DNA from: Paulinella micropora
Taxonomy: Eukaryota; Cercozoa; Imbricatea; Euglyphida
Length of the DNA: 28,375 nucleotides
Reading direction: 5' to 3'
NCBI GenBank assembly: GCA_009731375.1
Contig: BJOX01000111.1
Span: 751,957 to 780,331 of the forward strand
Shown: piece after piece, positions 1 to 7,759 of the stretch
How positions within the stretch are numbered: position 1 is the first letter of the stretch
How the letters are laid out: each line of letters starts with the position of its first letter
Position numbers and translations under genes: made by a program
The notes under the pieces: model-generated
The model's database searches: none
Told to the model about the DNA's origin: nothing
Seen by the model: only the letters and a program-made list of their open reading frames with translations

Positions 1-300
1 CTTGTTGAGCCCGGAATAAAACCCACAGTGCTCTGTCGGTTTATACTAGACTGTCGAACAGTCTCGAAACTCCATCTGCTTACTGGGTCCTCTGTAATGG
101 AGGTGGGAGCTCGTTCTGCAAGGGGCGCTTATGGAACGAGCCCTGGCCCCGCCTGGTACTAGGGAGGTTTGGTATCGCCTGTATCAGTCCCTTCCGTGCA
201 AACATCACGCTTAGCTGGGCATCGGGTTAATACTTTACCCACAGACTTCCTTGGTTGACGAAATCAGAAGCTCCTTTTTTCTGACATTAGTCGATATCTC

Positions 301-302
<2 letters not shown>
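1..302 (+). mobile_element. SINE-like dispersed repeat, copy A (5' truncated by window edge)
   Basis: This is the first of four copies of a roughly 395-bp low-copy sequence in the window. It begins about 90 bp into the element, at CTTGTTGAGCCCGGAATAAA, and ends at CGATATCTC, running directly into a (TATC)n tract. It differs from the other copies by a few substitutions and single-base deletions (GCGCTTATGG against GCGCTTTATGG; CACGCTTAG against CACGGCTTAG). No long protein is encoded. The fixed 3' end abutting a tetranucleotide repeat resembles a SINE with a simple-repeat tail. Assignment to a named family is not possible by eye. Confidence 0.7.
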
Positions 303-387
<85 letters not shown>

Positions 388-407
388 CTATCTATCTATC
401 TATCTAT
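299..407. repeat. (TATC)n microsatellite
   Basis: Near-pure tetranucleotide tract directly attached to the 3' end of SINE-like copy A, with one TCCTA interruption near 387. The attachment suggests it grew from the element's tail. Confidence 0.95.
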
Positions 408-457
408 AGATATTAAACAACGTCGCACACGAAGCCTCTATGTGTCTACCTATCCAG

Positions 458-493
458 GCCCTTCAGCCGTGTTCACAAAACCAGGCAACAGAG
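458..493 (+). CDS. Candidate mini-exon 1 (36 nt, phase 0)
   Basis: This follows the acceptor TCTACCTATCCAG and precedes the donor GTATGTATG, the first bases of a long TATG tract. It reads ALQPCSQNQATE in phase 0. It is low-copy sequence between TATC and TATG repeats. No family is recognised. A further segment at 410-441 could be another exon, but its length (32 nt) breaks the frame pattern. Confidence 0.4.
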
Positions 494-516
494 GTATGTA
501 TGTATATGCATGTATG

Positions 517-547
<31 letters not shown>

Positions 548-1400
548 TGTATGTAATGTATGTAATGTATGTAATGTTTGTAATGTTTGTAATGCATGTA
601 ATGCATGTAATGTATGTAATGTATGTAATGTATGTAATGTATGTAATGTATGTATTGTGTGTATTGTGTGTAATGTGTGTAGTGTGTGTAGTGTGTGTAG
701 TGTGTGTGTGTGTGTGTGTACAGACCTATGTACGTACGGTACGGTACGTACGGTACGTACGTACGTGTGTACGTGTGTACGTATGTACGTATGTATGTGT
801 ATGTATGTGTGTGTATGTATGTGTGTATGTATATGTGTATGTATATGTGTATGTATATGTGTATATATGTGTATATGTGTGTTATGTATGTGTGTGTGTG
901 TATGTATGTATGTATGTATGTATGTATGTATGTATCTATGTATGTATGTATGTATGTATGCATGTATGTATGTATGTATGTATGCATGTATGTATGTATG
1001 TATGCAATGTTATGTAATGTTATGTTATGTAATGTTATGTTATGTTATGTAATTCAATATTATGTAATGTAATGTATGAAATGCATGAATGTATGTCTGT
1101 TTGTCTGTCTGTCTGTCTGTATGTATGTATGTATGTATGTATGTAATGTAATATTTGTAATTGTAATGTATGTAGTGTATGCTATGTATGTAATGTTTGT
1201 AATTGTAATTTATGTAATTTATGTGATGTATGTAATGTATGCAATATATGCATGTATGTATGCATATATGTATGTATGTATGTAGTAGGTAGGTAGGTAA
1301 GTAGGTAGGTAGGTAGGTATGTAGGTAGGTATGTAATGTATGTATGTATGTAGATAGGTAGGTAGGTAGGTATGTATGTATGCATGCATGTATGTATGTA
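494..1400. repeat. TATG/TGTA-type microsatellite, compound
   Basis: About 900 bp of (TATG)n with TAATG, TGTG, GTAC/GGTAC and TTATG variants. It contains a GTAC-rich self-complementary stretch at 718-785. From 1150 to 1380 it carries the pattern AATATTTGTAATTGTAATG followed later by (TAGG)n, which recurs at 1829-2095. Long His-Thr-Tyr or Cys-Met-Tyr-Val frames here are translations of the repeat, not genes. Confidence 0.95.
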
Positions 1401-1413
1401 TGTATATTTCTAG

Positions 1414-1464
1414 CCTCGCAACGAAGACGATAACTTGGAGAAGCGCAACGAAGAGGAAATTGAG
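1414..1464 (+). CDS. Candidate mini-exon 2a (51 nt, phase 0)
   Basis: Acceptor TATATTTCTAG, donor GTATATG. Phase 0 reads [17 protein letters not shown], a highly charged peptide. It is nearly identical to the segment at 2135-2185, 721 bp downstream, with the same flanking splice signals. Another frame (starting [15 protein letters not shown]) is also open, so the reading frame rests on the phase-0 pattern of the neighbours. Confidence 0.5.
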
Positions 1465-1504
1465 GTATATGTTTGTACAGTATGTATGTATGTATGCATA
1501 TTTA

Positions 1505-1507
1505 TCC

Positions 1508-1547
<40 letters not shown>

Positions 1548-1632
1548 CTCTATCTCTCTCTCTCTATATATATATATCCATCCATCTATCTGTCTATCTG
1601 TCTGTCTATCTATCTATCTATCTATCTATCTG

Positions 1633-1678
<46 letters not shown>
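1505..1678. repeat. (TCTA)n microsatellite with TCTG and TCTC variants
   Basis: Tetranucleotide tract with a short TA run near 1565-1575. It occupies the putative intron after mini-exon 2a and is matched by 2228-2431 in the second duplication unit. Confidence 0.95.
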
Positions 1679-1679
1679 G

Positions 1680-1714
1680 GATAATCTGAACAACGCAACG
1701 AAGAGGATATTGAG
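1680..1714 (+). pseudogene. Degenerate copy of mini-exon 2
   Basis: Matches GATAACTTGGAGAAGCGCAACG of exon 2a except for a one-base deletion (CAACGCAACG) that would shift the frame. No AG acceptor stands in front of it; the TATCGG context is microsatellite. I read it as a decayed exon copy, though it could be a remnant of the duplication process. Confidence 0.4.
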
Positions 1715-2095
1715 GATGTGTATGTATGTATGTATGTATGTTTGTATGTATGTGTGTTTGTATGTATGTATGTATGTATGTATGTATGTATGTATGCTTG
1801 TGTGTATGTATGTATGTATGTATGTATGTAATATTTGTAATTGTAATGTATGTAGTGTGCCGTGTATGTAATGTTTATAATTGTAATTATGTAATGTATG
1901 TGATGTATGTAATGTATGCAATATATGCAAGTATGTGTGTATATATGTATGCATGTATTTAGTAAGTAGGTAGGTAGGTAGGTAGGTATGTATGTATGTA
2001 CGTATGTATGTATGTATGTAGGTAGGTAGGTAGGTAGGTAGGTAGGTAGGTGGGTAGGTAGGTAGGTAAGGTAGGTAGGTAGGTAGGTAGGTATT
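1715..2095. repeat. TATG and TAGG microsatellites, second duplication unit
   Basis: (TATG)n, then AATATTTGTAATTGTAATG-type sequence at 1829-1930, then (TAGG)n from about 1961. This order repeats 1150-1380 and shows that a unit of roughly 700 bp was duplicated together with its exon. Confidence 0.9.
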
Positions 2096-2134
2096 TATGT
2101 ATGCATGCATGTATGTATGTATGTATATTTCTAG

Positions 2135-2185
2135 CCTCGCAACGAAGAGGATAACTTGGAGAAACGCACCGAAGCGGAAATTGAG
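2135..2185 (+). CDS. Candidate mini-exon 2b (51 nt, phase 0)
   Basis: Tandem duplicate of exon 2a, with acceptor TATATTTCTAG and donor GTATATG conserved. It reads [17 protein letters not shown]. Changes from 2a include conservative D to E, plus N to T and E to A, and the length is unchanged. Retention of length, frame and both splice sites argues for function or very recent duplication. Confidence 0.5.
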
Positions 2186-2227
2186 GTATATGTATGTACA
2201 GTATGTATGTATGTATGTATATTTATC

Positions 2228-2253
2228 CATCTATTTATCTATCTCTCTATCTC

Positions 2254-2300
<47 letters not shown>

Positions 2301-2381
2301 GTCTATCTATCTGTCTATCTATGTATCTATCTCTCTCTCTATATATATATATATCCAGCTATCCATCTATCTATCTATCTG

Positions 2382-2431
<50 letters not shown>
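2228..2431. repeat. (TCTA)n microsatellite
   Basis: Counterpart of 1505-1678 in the second duplication unit, again with TCTC and TATA interruptions (2328-2354). Confidence 0.95.
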
Positions 2432-2432
2432 G

Positions 2433-2471
2433 GATAATCTGGACAAGCGCAACGAAGAGAATATTGAGGAT
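2433..2471 (+). CDS. Degenerate or alternative copy of mini-exon 2 (39 nt)
   Basis: Reads [13 protein letters not shown] in the frame homologous to exon 2 and is followed by GTGTTA, a usable donor. It lacks the one-base deletion of its counterpart at 1680-1714. No AG precedes it, so splicing into it is doubtful. It may be a relic. Confidence 0.3.
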
Positions 2472-3020
2472 GTGTTATGTATGTATGTATGTATGTATGT
2501 ATGTATGCATGTTTTTATGTTTTTATGTAGTATGTATTTATGTATGCATGTATGTTTTTACTTCGAGTACTTTTAGATGTATGTATGTATGTATGTATGT
2601 ATGTACTATGTATGTATGCATGCATGCATGCTAGCATGCATGCATGCATGCATGTATGTGTGTATGTATGTATGTATGTATGTGTATGTGTGTGTGTGTG
2701 TGCGTGTGTGCGTGTGTGAATTGTAATGTGTGAATTGTATGTTTGTATGTATGTATGTATGTATGCATGTATACATGTATGTATGTATGAATGTATGTAT
2801 GTATGTATGTATTTATTTTTGTATGTATGTATGTATGTAGTAATGTAATTTATGTATGTAATGTATGTTATGTATGTTACGTATTGTATGGTATGTATGT
2901 TATGTATGTTATGTATGTATGTATGTATGTACGTACATACGTATGCGTGTACGATATGTACGATATGTACGATATGTATGATATGTATGTATGATGTATG
3001 TATATACGTATGTATGTATG
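2472..3020. repeat. TATG-type microsatellite, compound
   Basis: (TATG)n with GCATGCATGC, TGTG, TTATG and GATATGTAC variants. The only non-repeat words are near 2556-2578 (TTTTTACTTCGAGTACTTTTAG); no gene is seen in it. Confidence 0.9.
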
Positions 3021-3025
3021 TATAG

Positions 3026-3058
3026 ATGGGAAGTCCAGGCTTCAAGAAGAAGACGCTG
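3026..3058 (+). CDS. Candidate mini-exon 3 (33 nt, phase 0)
   Basis: Acceptor TATGTATGTATAG, donor GTACGTAC. Phase 0 reads MGSPGFKKKTL. Both splice signals merge with the flanking repeats: TATG before, and ACGTACAT then CATA after. An alternative frame (DGKSRLQEEDA) is also open. No homology is recognised. Confidence 0.4.
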
Positions 3059-3060
3059 GT

Positions 3061-3071
3061 ACGTACATACA

Positions 3072-3102
<31 letters not shown>

Positions 3103-3184
3103 CATACATACATACATACATACATACATACACGCATGCATACATACATACATACATACATACATACATACACACATACATACA

Positions 3185-3217
<33 letters not shown>

Positions 3218-3232
3218 CACCCATACTTACAT

Positions 3233-3322
<90 letters not shown>
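3061..3322. repeat. (CATA)n, (AC)n, (AT)n and (GTAT)n microsatellites
   Basis: ACAT-type tract to about 3226, then AC, AT (3255-3294) and TATG. The strand of the tetranucleotide flips relative to the upstream tracts. Confidence 0.95.
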
Positions 3323-3325
<3 letters not shown>

Positions 3326-3331
3326 TATCAG

Positions 3332-3433
3332 GTCGGCAGCAAGCAGAGCAGGCATAGCAGGGAAGATTCCTTCACTCTTAACAGCGACATGGATCAACAA
3401 TTGTCACATCCCGAGGCACTTGAGAAACGCCAC
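3332..3433 (+). CDS. Candidate mini-exon 4 (102 nt, phase 0)
   Basis: Acceptor AAATATATCAG and the strong donor CAC/GTAAGA. Phase 0 gives 34 residues with no stop, including HSREDSFTLNSDMDQQLSHP and ending EALEKRH. The LEKR ending echoes exon 2. Part of it (AACAGCGACATGGAT onward) is repeated at 3501-3538. It is the longest unique-looking exon in the string and the best place to begin a transcript search. Confidence 0.5.
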
Positions 3434-3505
3434 GTAAGATTGATATATTTCTGTATTATTCTTGTTGTTTTCATTAATCACGATTATGGTCTACATACTC
3501 AACAG

Positions 3506-3538
3506 CGATATGGATTTGCAACTGTCACAACCCGAGGC
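3506..3538 (+). CDS. Candidate mini-exon 4b, partial duplicate of exon 4 (33 nt)
   Basis: The sequence AACAGCGATATGGATTTGCA repeats the middle of exon 4. It ends GAGGC/GTAAGA, a strong donor. The only upstream AG (CTCAACAG) gives a 33-nt phase-0 exon reading RYGFATVTTRG, which is not the frame homologous to exon 4 (NSDMDLQLSQPEA). It is therefore either a frame-shifted reuse or a dead copy. Confidence 0.3.
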
Positions 3539-3544
3539 GTAAGA

Positions 3545-3890
3545 ATGATGATGGTGGTGGTGGTGGTGATGGTGATGATGGTGGTGATGATGGTGGTGGT
3601 GGTGGTGGTGGTAATGATAATGATGATGATGGTGATGATGATGATGATCATGATCATGATAATGATGGTGATGGTTGTGTTGGTGGTGGTGACGGTGATG
3701 ATGATGATGATGGTGATGGTGGTGATGGTGGTGGTGATGATGATGATGGTGATGATGATGGTGGTGATGGTGGTGGTGATGATGATGATGGTGATGATGA
3801 TGGTGGTGGTGGTGATGATGATGATGATGATGATGGTGGTGATGGTGGTGGTGGTGGTGATGATGATGATGATGATAGTGATGATAATAC
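3545..3890. repeat. (GAT/GGT)n trinucleotide tract
   Basis: About 345 bp of GATGATGGTGGT-type repeat. The poly-His, poly-Met/Val and poly-Ile/Thr frames are repeat translations. It lies in the putative intron between exons 4 and 5. Confidence 0.95.
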
Positions 3891-3958
3891 AAGTAAGAAT
3901 CAGAATCAGAACCATCATCATAATCATGGTATTGACTCTTGACCTTCTGTTCTGCTAG

Positions 3959-4012
3959 GTAGTGGCATTGAAACCGGAGGAGGAAAAGAACACCACTCTG
4001 AAGAAGATCAGG
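3959..4012 (+). CDS. Candidate mini-exon 5 (54 nt, phase 0)
   Basis: A good acceptor with a pyrimidine stretch (CCTTCTGTTCTGCTAG) precedes it; the donor is AGG/GTCAGA. It reads VVALKPEEEKNTTLKKIR. Two degraded copies of its second half follow within 140 bp, each separated by AG repeat. Confidence 0.45.
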
Positions 4013-4013
<1 letters not shown>

Positions 4014-4054
<41 letters not shown>

Positions 4055-4072
4055 GAATACCACCCTGAAGAA

Positions 4073-4128
<56 letters not shown>

Positions 4129-4168
4129 TCACTCTGAAAAAAATCCGTGTGTGTGTGTGTGTGTGTAG
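4014..4168 (+). repeat. (AG)n tracts with two degraded copies of mini-exon 5; (GT)n
   Basis: At 4048-4078 the sequence GGAAAAGAATACCACCCTG, and at 4121-4146 the sequence GAGGAGAGTCACTCTG, resemble the exon 5 stretch GAGGAAAAGAACACCACTCTG. They are embedded in (AG)n at 4015-4049 and 4079-4122. Each ends near a possible GT (GTCAGA, GTGTGT), but lengths and frames no longer fit. (GT)n closes the block. Confidence 0.6.
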
Positions 4169-4177
4169 AGAGAGAGG

Positions 4178-4221
4178 GAGGGGGGGGGGGGGGGGGGCCC
4201 CCCCCCCTTCTNNNNNNNNNN
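4178..4221. other. Poly-G/poly-C run and 10-N gap
   Basis: A G run followed directly by a C run at about 4181-4208, then ten N at 4212-4221. The G-to-C junction is likely an assembly join across a homopolymer rather than real sequence. Confidence 0.8.
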
Positions 4222-4265
4222 TGTATCATAAATGTGGGCAGAATTTTCTGCTGCAAAACCCGCAG

Positions 4266-4307
4266 TCCGAGCTCGGCATCAAGATGGGACGACCCCTGCC
4301 TCCAAAG
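4266..4307 (+). CDS. Candidate mini-exon 6a (42 nt, phase 0)
   Basis: Acceptor TTTCTGCTGCAAAACCCGCAG, donor GTATATAGC. Reads SELGIKMGRPLPPK. It is the best-preserved member of a fourfold tandem family (others at 4390, 4532 and 4863). The donor region GTATATAGCTTC recurs after 6b. Confidence 0.5.
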
Positions 4308-4389
4308 GTATATAGCTTCAATCTATCTTCCTATCTGTCAATCTTCTCTATCTAACTATTCATCTATCTCTCTGTCTACCTATCTGGAG

Positions 4390-4416
4390 GTCAAGATGGG
4401 ATCACTGCCTCCAAAG
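4390..4416 (+). CDS. Candidate mini-exon 6b (27 nt, phase 0)
   Basis: Acceptor CTACCTATCTGGAG, donor AAAG/GTATATAGC. Reads VKMGSLPPK. The GAG now serving as acceptor corresponds to the Glu codon of 6a, so the exon appears to have shortened at its 5' end by a shift of acceptor. Confidence 0.45.
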
Positions 4417-4531
4417 GTATATAGCTTCTGTCTATCTTCCTGTCTGTTAACCTTCTCTATCTGCTTATCTATCTATCTGTTAATCTTATGTATCTAACTA
4501 TTCATCTATCTCTCTGTCTACCTATCTGGAG

Positions 4532-4561
4532 CTTGCTCAAGATATGGGGTCGCCACCAAAG
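4532..4561 (+). CDS. Candidate mini-exon 6c (30 nt, phase 0)
   Basis: Acceptor CTACCTATCTGGAG, donor AAAG/GTATTAAG. Reads LAQDMGSPPK, a divergent member of the MGxPLPPK family. The length still divides by three despite indels relative to 6a. Confidence 0.45.
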
Positions 4562-4671
4562 GTATTAAGCTTCCTGTCTATCTTCCTATTTGTTAATATT
4601 CCTATTTGTTAATCTTATCTATTCATCTATTTATCTATATCTATCTATCTGCCTATCTGTTAATATTGTCC

Positions 4672-4721
<50 letters not shown>

Positions 4722-4862
4722 ATATATATATATCTATCTATCTATCTTTCTATTTGTAATAGCTTCTGTTTCTGTAGCTAGCTACATGTCTGTCTATCTA
4801 CCTATCCGCTTATGTGATAATTATATTTATCTATCCTTCTTATCTCTTCCTTCTATCTGGAG

Positions 4863-4891
4863 CTTAACATTCGTATGGGACCACCTCTCAT
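4863..4891 (+). CDS. Candidate mini-exon 6d (29 nt, frame-changing)
   Basis: Acceptor TTCTATCTGGAG, then LNIRMGPPL; the only near GT is CTCAT/GTATCT, giving 29 nt. It is clearly a fourth copy of the exon 6 family, but its length would move the frame by two. The next candidate (25 nt) would restore phase 0 if both are used. Confidence 0.35.
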
Positions 4892-5020
<129 letters not shown>

Positions 5021-5033
5021 TGTCTGCCTACAG

Positions 5034-5058
5034 CAAGACGGTTCTTCAATTTCTCTTC
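5034..5058 (+). CDS. Candidate mini-exon 7 (25 nt)
   Basis: Acceptor CTGTCTGTCTGCCTACAG is strong; the donor is CTTC/GTGTAG. From the phase left by exon 6d it reads (I)KTVLQFLF; in phase 0 it would start QDGSSISL. Short and without homology. Confidence 0.3.
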
Positions 5059-5151
5059 GTGTAGACATAATCCTATTTTTTTCTTCTTCTACCTAGCTTA
5101 TCTATCCATCTATCTAGCTATCAATCAATCTACATCTATCTTTCTAATTAG

Positions 5152-5200
5152 CTGCACCTGGACACTGCTGCCCGAAAATTTTTTAACGGTTCTAAATCAA
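5152..5200 (+). CDS. Candidate mini-exon 8 (49 nt)
   Basis: Acceptor CTATCTTTCTAATTAG and the near-consensus donor ATCAA/GTAAGT. Phase 0 reads LHLDTAARKFFNGSKS plus one base. It is unique sequence in a TCTA environment. Its length changes phase by one. Confidence 0.4.
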
Positions 5201-5206
5201 GTAAGT

Positions 5207-5229
5207 TATCTATCTATCTATCTATCTAC

Positions 5230-5305
<76 letters not shown>

Positions 5306-5782
5306 ATCTATCTATCTATATCTATCTATCTATATCTATCTATCTATCTATNNNNNNNNNNNNNNNNNNNNNNNNNNNNNNNNNNNNNNNNNNNNNNNNN
5401 NNNNNNNNNNNNNNNNNNNNNNNNNNNNNNNNNNNNNNNNNNNNNNNNNNNNNNNNNNNNNNNNNNNNNNNNNNNNNNNNNNNNNNNNNNNNNNNNNNNN
5501 NNNNNNNNNNNNNNNNNNNNNNNNNNNNNNNNNNNNNNNNNNNNNNNNNNNNNNNNNNNNNNNNNNNNNNNNNNNNNNNNNNNNNNNNNNNNNNNNNNNN
5601 NNNNNNNNNNNNNNNNNNNNNNNNNNNNNNNNNNNNNNNNNNNNNNNNNNNNNNNNNNNNNNNNNNNNNNNNNNNNNNNNNNNNNNNNNNNNNNNNNNNN
5701 NNNNNNNNNNNNNNNNNNNNNNNNNNNNNNNNNNNNNNNNNNNNNNNNNNNNNNNNNNNNNNNNNNNNNNNNNNNNNNNNNN
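5207..5782. repeat. (TCTA)n microsatellite and 431-N assembly gap
   Basis: Tetranucleotide repeat to 5351, then N from 5352 to 5782. The gap also removes the 5' end of SINE-like copy B and could hide further exons. Confidence 0.95.
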
Positions 5783-6115
5783 CAATCCTGTTCCCTCAGG
5801 GTGCCCTTTCTCGCTTGTTGAGCCCGGAATAAAACCCACAGTGCTCTGTCGGTTTATACTAGACTGTCGAACAGTCTCGAAACTCCATCTGCTTACTGGG
5901 CCCTCTGTAATGGAGGTGGGAGCTCGTTCTGCAAGGGGCGCTTTATGGAACGAGCCCTGGCCCCGCCTGGTACTAGGGAGCTTTGGTATAGCCTTTATCA
6001 GTCCCTTCCGTGCAAACATCACGGCTTAGCTGGGCATCGGGTTAATACTTTACCCACAGACTTCCTTGGTTGACGAAATCAGAAGCTCCTTTTTTCTGAC
6101 ATTAGTTGATATTTC

Positions 6116-6118
<3 letters not shown>
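5783..6118 (+). mobile_element. SINE-like dispersed repeat, copy B
   Basis: This copy emerges from the 5352-5782 N gap at CAATCCTGTTCCCTCAGGG and ends at GATATTTCATC, followed by (TCTA)n exactly as in copy A. It is nearly identical to copies A, C and D, so the family is young or homogenised. Small open frames on both strands inside it are not supported as genes. Confidence 0.75.
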
Positions 6119-6167
<49 letters not shown>

Positions 6168-6184
6168 GTCTATCTATCTATCTA
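6113..6184. repeat. (TCTA)n tail of SINE-like copy B
   Basis: Pure TCTA repeat starting at the 3' end of copy B, as after copy A. Then 6185-6261 is low-copy sequence with no supported gene. Confidence 0.9.
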
Positions 6185-6261
6185 AAGTGTTATCTATGTG
6201 TGTTATTTTATGTTTATGCAGCAGTGTTTACGTATGTTATGTATGCATGTCCTCGAAAGTA

Positions 6262-6262
6262 G

Positions 6263-6352
<90 letters not shown>

Positions 6353-6473
6353 GTAGTAGTAGGTAGTAGGTAACACTAGGTAGTACTAGTACTAGTACTG
6401 ACACTAGTACTGGTACTGACATTAGTACTAGTACTAGTTGTAGTTGTAGTAGTAGTAGTAGTAGTATTAGTAT

Positions 6474-6512
<39 letters not shown>

Positions 6513-6574
6513 TGGTAGTAGTAGTGGTAGTAGTAGTGGTAGGTAGTACTAGTAGTAGTAGTAGTAGGTAGTAC

Positions 6575-6634
<60 letters not shown>

Positions 6635-6744
6635 TACTAGTAGTAGTAGGTAGTACAAGTACAAGTAGTAGTAGTAGTAGTACTAGTAGTAGTAGTAGTA
6701 GTAGGTACTAGTACCAGTAGTAGTAGAAGTACTAGTAGTAGTAC

Positions 6745-6824
<80 letters not shown>

Positions 6825-6827
6825 TCA
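6262..6827. repeat. (AGT)n trinucleotide tract
   Basis: About 560 bp of AGT repeat with GGTAGT, ACTAGT and GTACTGAC variants, ending ATCATGATCATCATCATGA. ACTAGTACTAGT patches are self-complementary. Poly-Val, poly-Leu and poly-Thr frames are artefacts. Confidence 0.95.
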
Positions 6828-6904
6828 TGATCATCATCATGACGTGTATGGTAGGTGTTGAGTTGGCCTCTCATTCTGAATGCTCCTCTCTGTCCACCGC
6901 ACAG

Positions 6905-6921
6905 GTGGCCCAAAGAGATCG
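6905..6921 (+). CDS. Candidate micro-exon 9 (17 nt)
   Basis: A canonical acceptor with a pyrimidine tract (GCTCCTCTCTGTCCACCGCACAG) stands before GTGGCCCAAAGAGATCG, followed by GTATTA. The acceptor is convincing; the donor is ordinary. A later donor at AAT/GTTTGT would give 25 nt. If entered in phase 0 it leaves phase 2, which is what the open frame of the following exon requires. Confidence 0.3.
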
Positions 6922-6958
6922 GTATTAATGTTTGTTTGTTCGTTTGCTTGTTTGTTTG

Positions 6959-6963
<5 letters not shown>

Positions 6964-7020
<57 letters not shown>

Positions 7021-7075
7021 GTCGTATATTGTTCTGACACCTACATACATACATGCATACATACATACATACATA
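6964..7075. repeat. (TA)n and (ACAT)n microsatellites, first duplication unit
   Basis: TA repeat to 7018, then CGTATATTGTTCTGAC and ACAT repeat up to the exon at 7077. The same order recurs at 7316-7463. Confidence 0.9.
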
Positions 7076-7076
7076 G

Positions 7077-7315
7077 GGTGCAATGGGTCATGAGTTACTG
7101 TGGGTCGGGTGTCAAATTCGCTAGTCCAGATGACCCTCCAGCGCAAGACGAACCAACACACGAACCAACACAACGCGCGCCTGTTAGTAGCGACAAGCCT
7201 GCAGCCGACAACAACAACAACAACAACAACAACAAGGACGAGAACCAAGGCAAGGGCGAGGGCAACGAAAGCAACAACAGCGACAACAAGAACAAACCAA
7301 CGCCAAAGTCATTAC
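7077..7315 (+). CDS. Candidate exon 10a, Asn/Asp/Pro-rich (239 nt)
   Basis: Acceptor ACATACATAG, donor TTAC/GTATATAT. The open frame enters in phase 2 and leaves in phase 1. It contains MSYCGSGVKFASP, then DPPAQDEPTHEPTQR, SDKPAADN, a run of eight Asn coded by (AAC)n, and KDENQGKGEGNESNNSDNKN. The protein would be hydrophilic and disordered. An internal ATG at 7090 could also start a separate short protein. It is duplicated at 7465-7759; the copies differ by point changes and by one extra THEP unit in 10b. Confidence 0.5.
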
Positions 7316-7348
<33 letters not shown>

Positions 7349-7463
7349 CATATATATATATAATGACGTATATTGTTCTGATACATACATACATACATAC
7401 ATACATACATACATACATACATACATACACACATACATGCATACATACATACATTCATACATA
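7316..7463. repeat. (TA)n and (ACAT)n microsatellites, second duplication unit
   Basis: Repeats the TA, CGTATATTGTTCTGA, ACAT order of 6964-7075. It separates the two exon 10 copies; the exon starts are 388 bp apart. Confidence 0.9.
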
Positions 7464-7464
7464 G

Positions 7465-7607
7465 GATTCAATGGCGCATGAGTTACTGTGTGTCGGGTAT
7501 CGAATTCGCTAGTCCAGTTGACCCTCCAGCGCAAGATGAACCAACACACGAACCAACACACGAACCAACACAACGCACGCCTGTTGGTAGCGACAAGCCT
7601 GCAGCCG

Positions 7608-7638
<31 letters not shown>

Positions 7639-7759
7639 GGACGAGAACCAAGGCAAGGGCGAGGGCAACGAAAGCAACACCAGCGAAAACAAGAACAAAC
7701 CAACAACGCCACCGCCATTACGACGACATACACAACAATTAACACAACAACAAAAATAA
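7465..7759 (+). CDS. Candidate terminal exon 10b, duplicate of 10a, with stop codon
   Basis: Acceptor TCATACATAG as in 10a. It reads MSYCVSGIEFASP, DPPAQDEPTHEPTHEPTQR, a nine-Asn run and KDENQGKGEGNESNTSENKN, then PTTPPPLRRHTQQLTQQQK and TAA at 7757-7759. Where 10a has TTAC/GTATAT, this copy has TTACGACGAC, so the donor is absent and the frame runs on to a stop. Copies 10a and 10b cannot both be included in frame (10a changes phase by two), so they would be alternatives. No AATAAA is seen in the 200 bp after the stop. Confidence 0.5.

Larger units (their letters stand above)
4310..4858. repeat. TCTA-type degenerate microsatellite between exon 6 copies
   Basis: CTATC-rich sequence with CTGTTAATCTT words, pure (TCTA)n at 4673-4717 and TA at 4718-4732. 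The candidate exons 6b and 6c are embedded in it. Pyrimidine-rich throughout, it could serve as a polypyrimidine tract for the exon 6 acceptors. Confidence 0.85.

Noticed and set aside
442-3322. Long frames rich in Met-Tyr-Val-Cys or His-Thr-Tyr-Ile on both strands
   Set aside because: These are translations of TATG/CATA and TCTA repeats; a repeat of this kind is open in many frames at once. No coding signal remains once the repeat is removed.
3491-4063. Poly-His, poly-Met/Val and poly-Ile/Thr frames
   Set aside because: Translations of the GAT/GGT tract; frames on both strands are open for the same reason.
5860-5910. Possible tRNA-like pol III box B (GTTTCGAGACT on the - strand) in the SINE-like element
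   Set aside because: The nearest A-box-like sequence is too close (about 20 bp), and the strand is opposite to the one implied by the simple-repeat tail.
6010-6062. Similarity of the SINE-like element to 5S rRNA (GGCTTAGCTGGGCATCGGGT then TAATACTT)
   Set aside because: The resemblance to the internal region of 5S genes is short, lies in the 3' half of the element rather than at its head, and the first half of 5S is not recognisable. Chance cannot be excluded.
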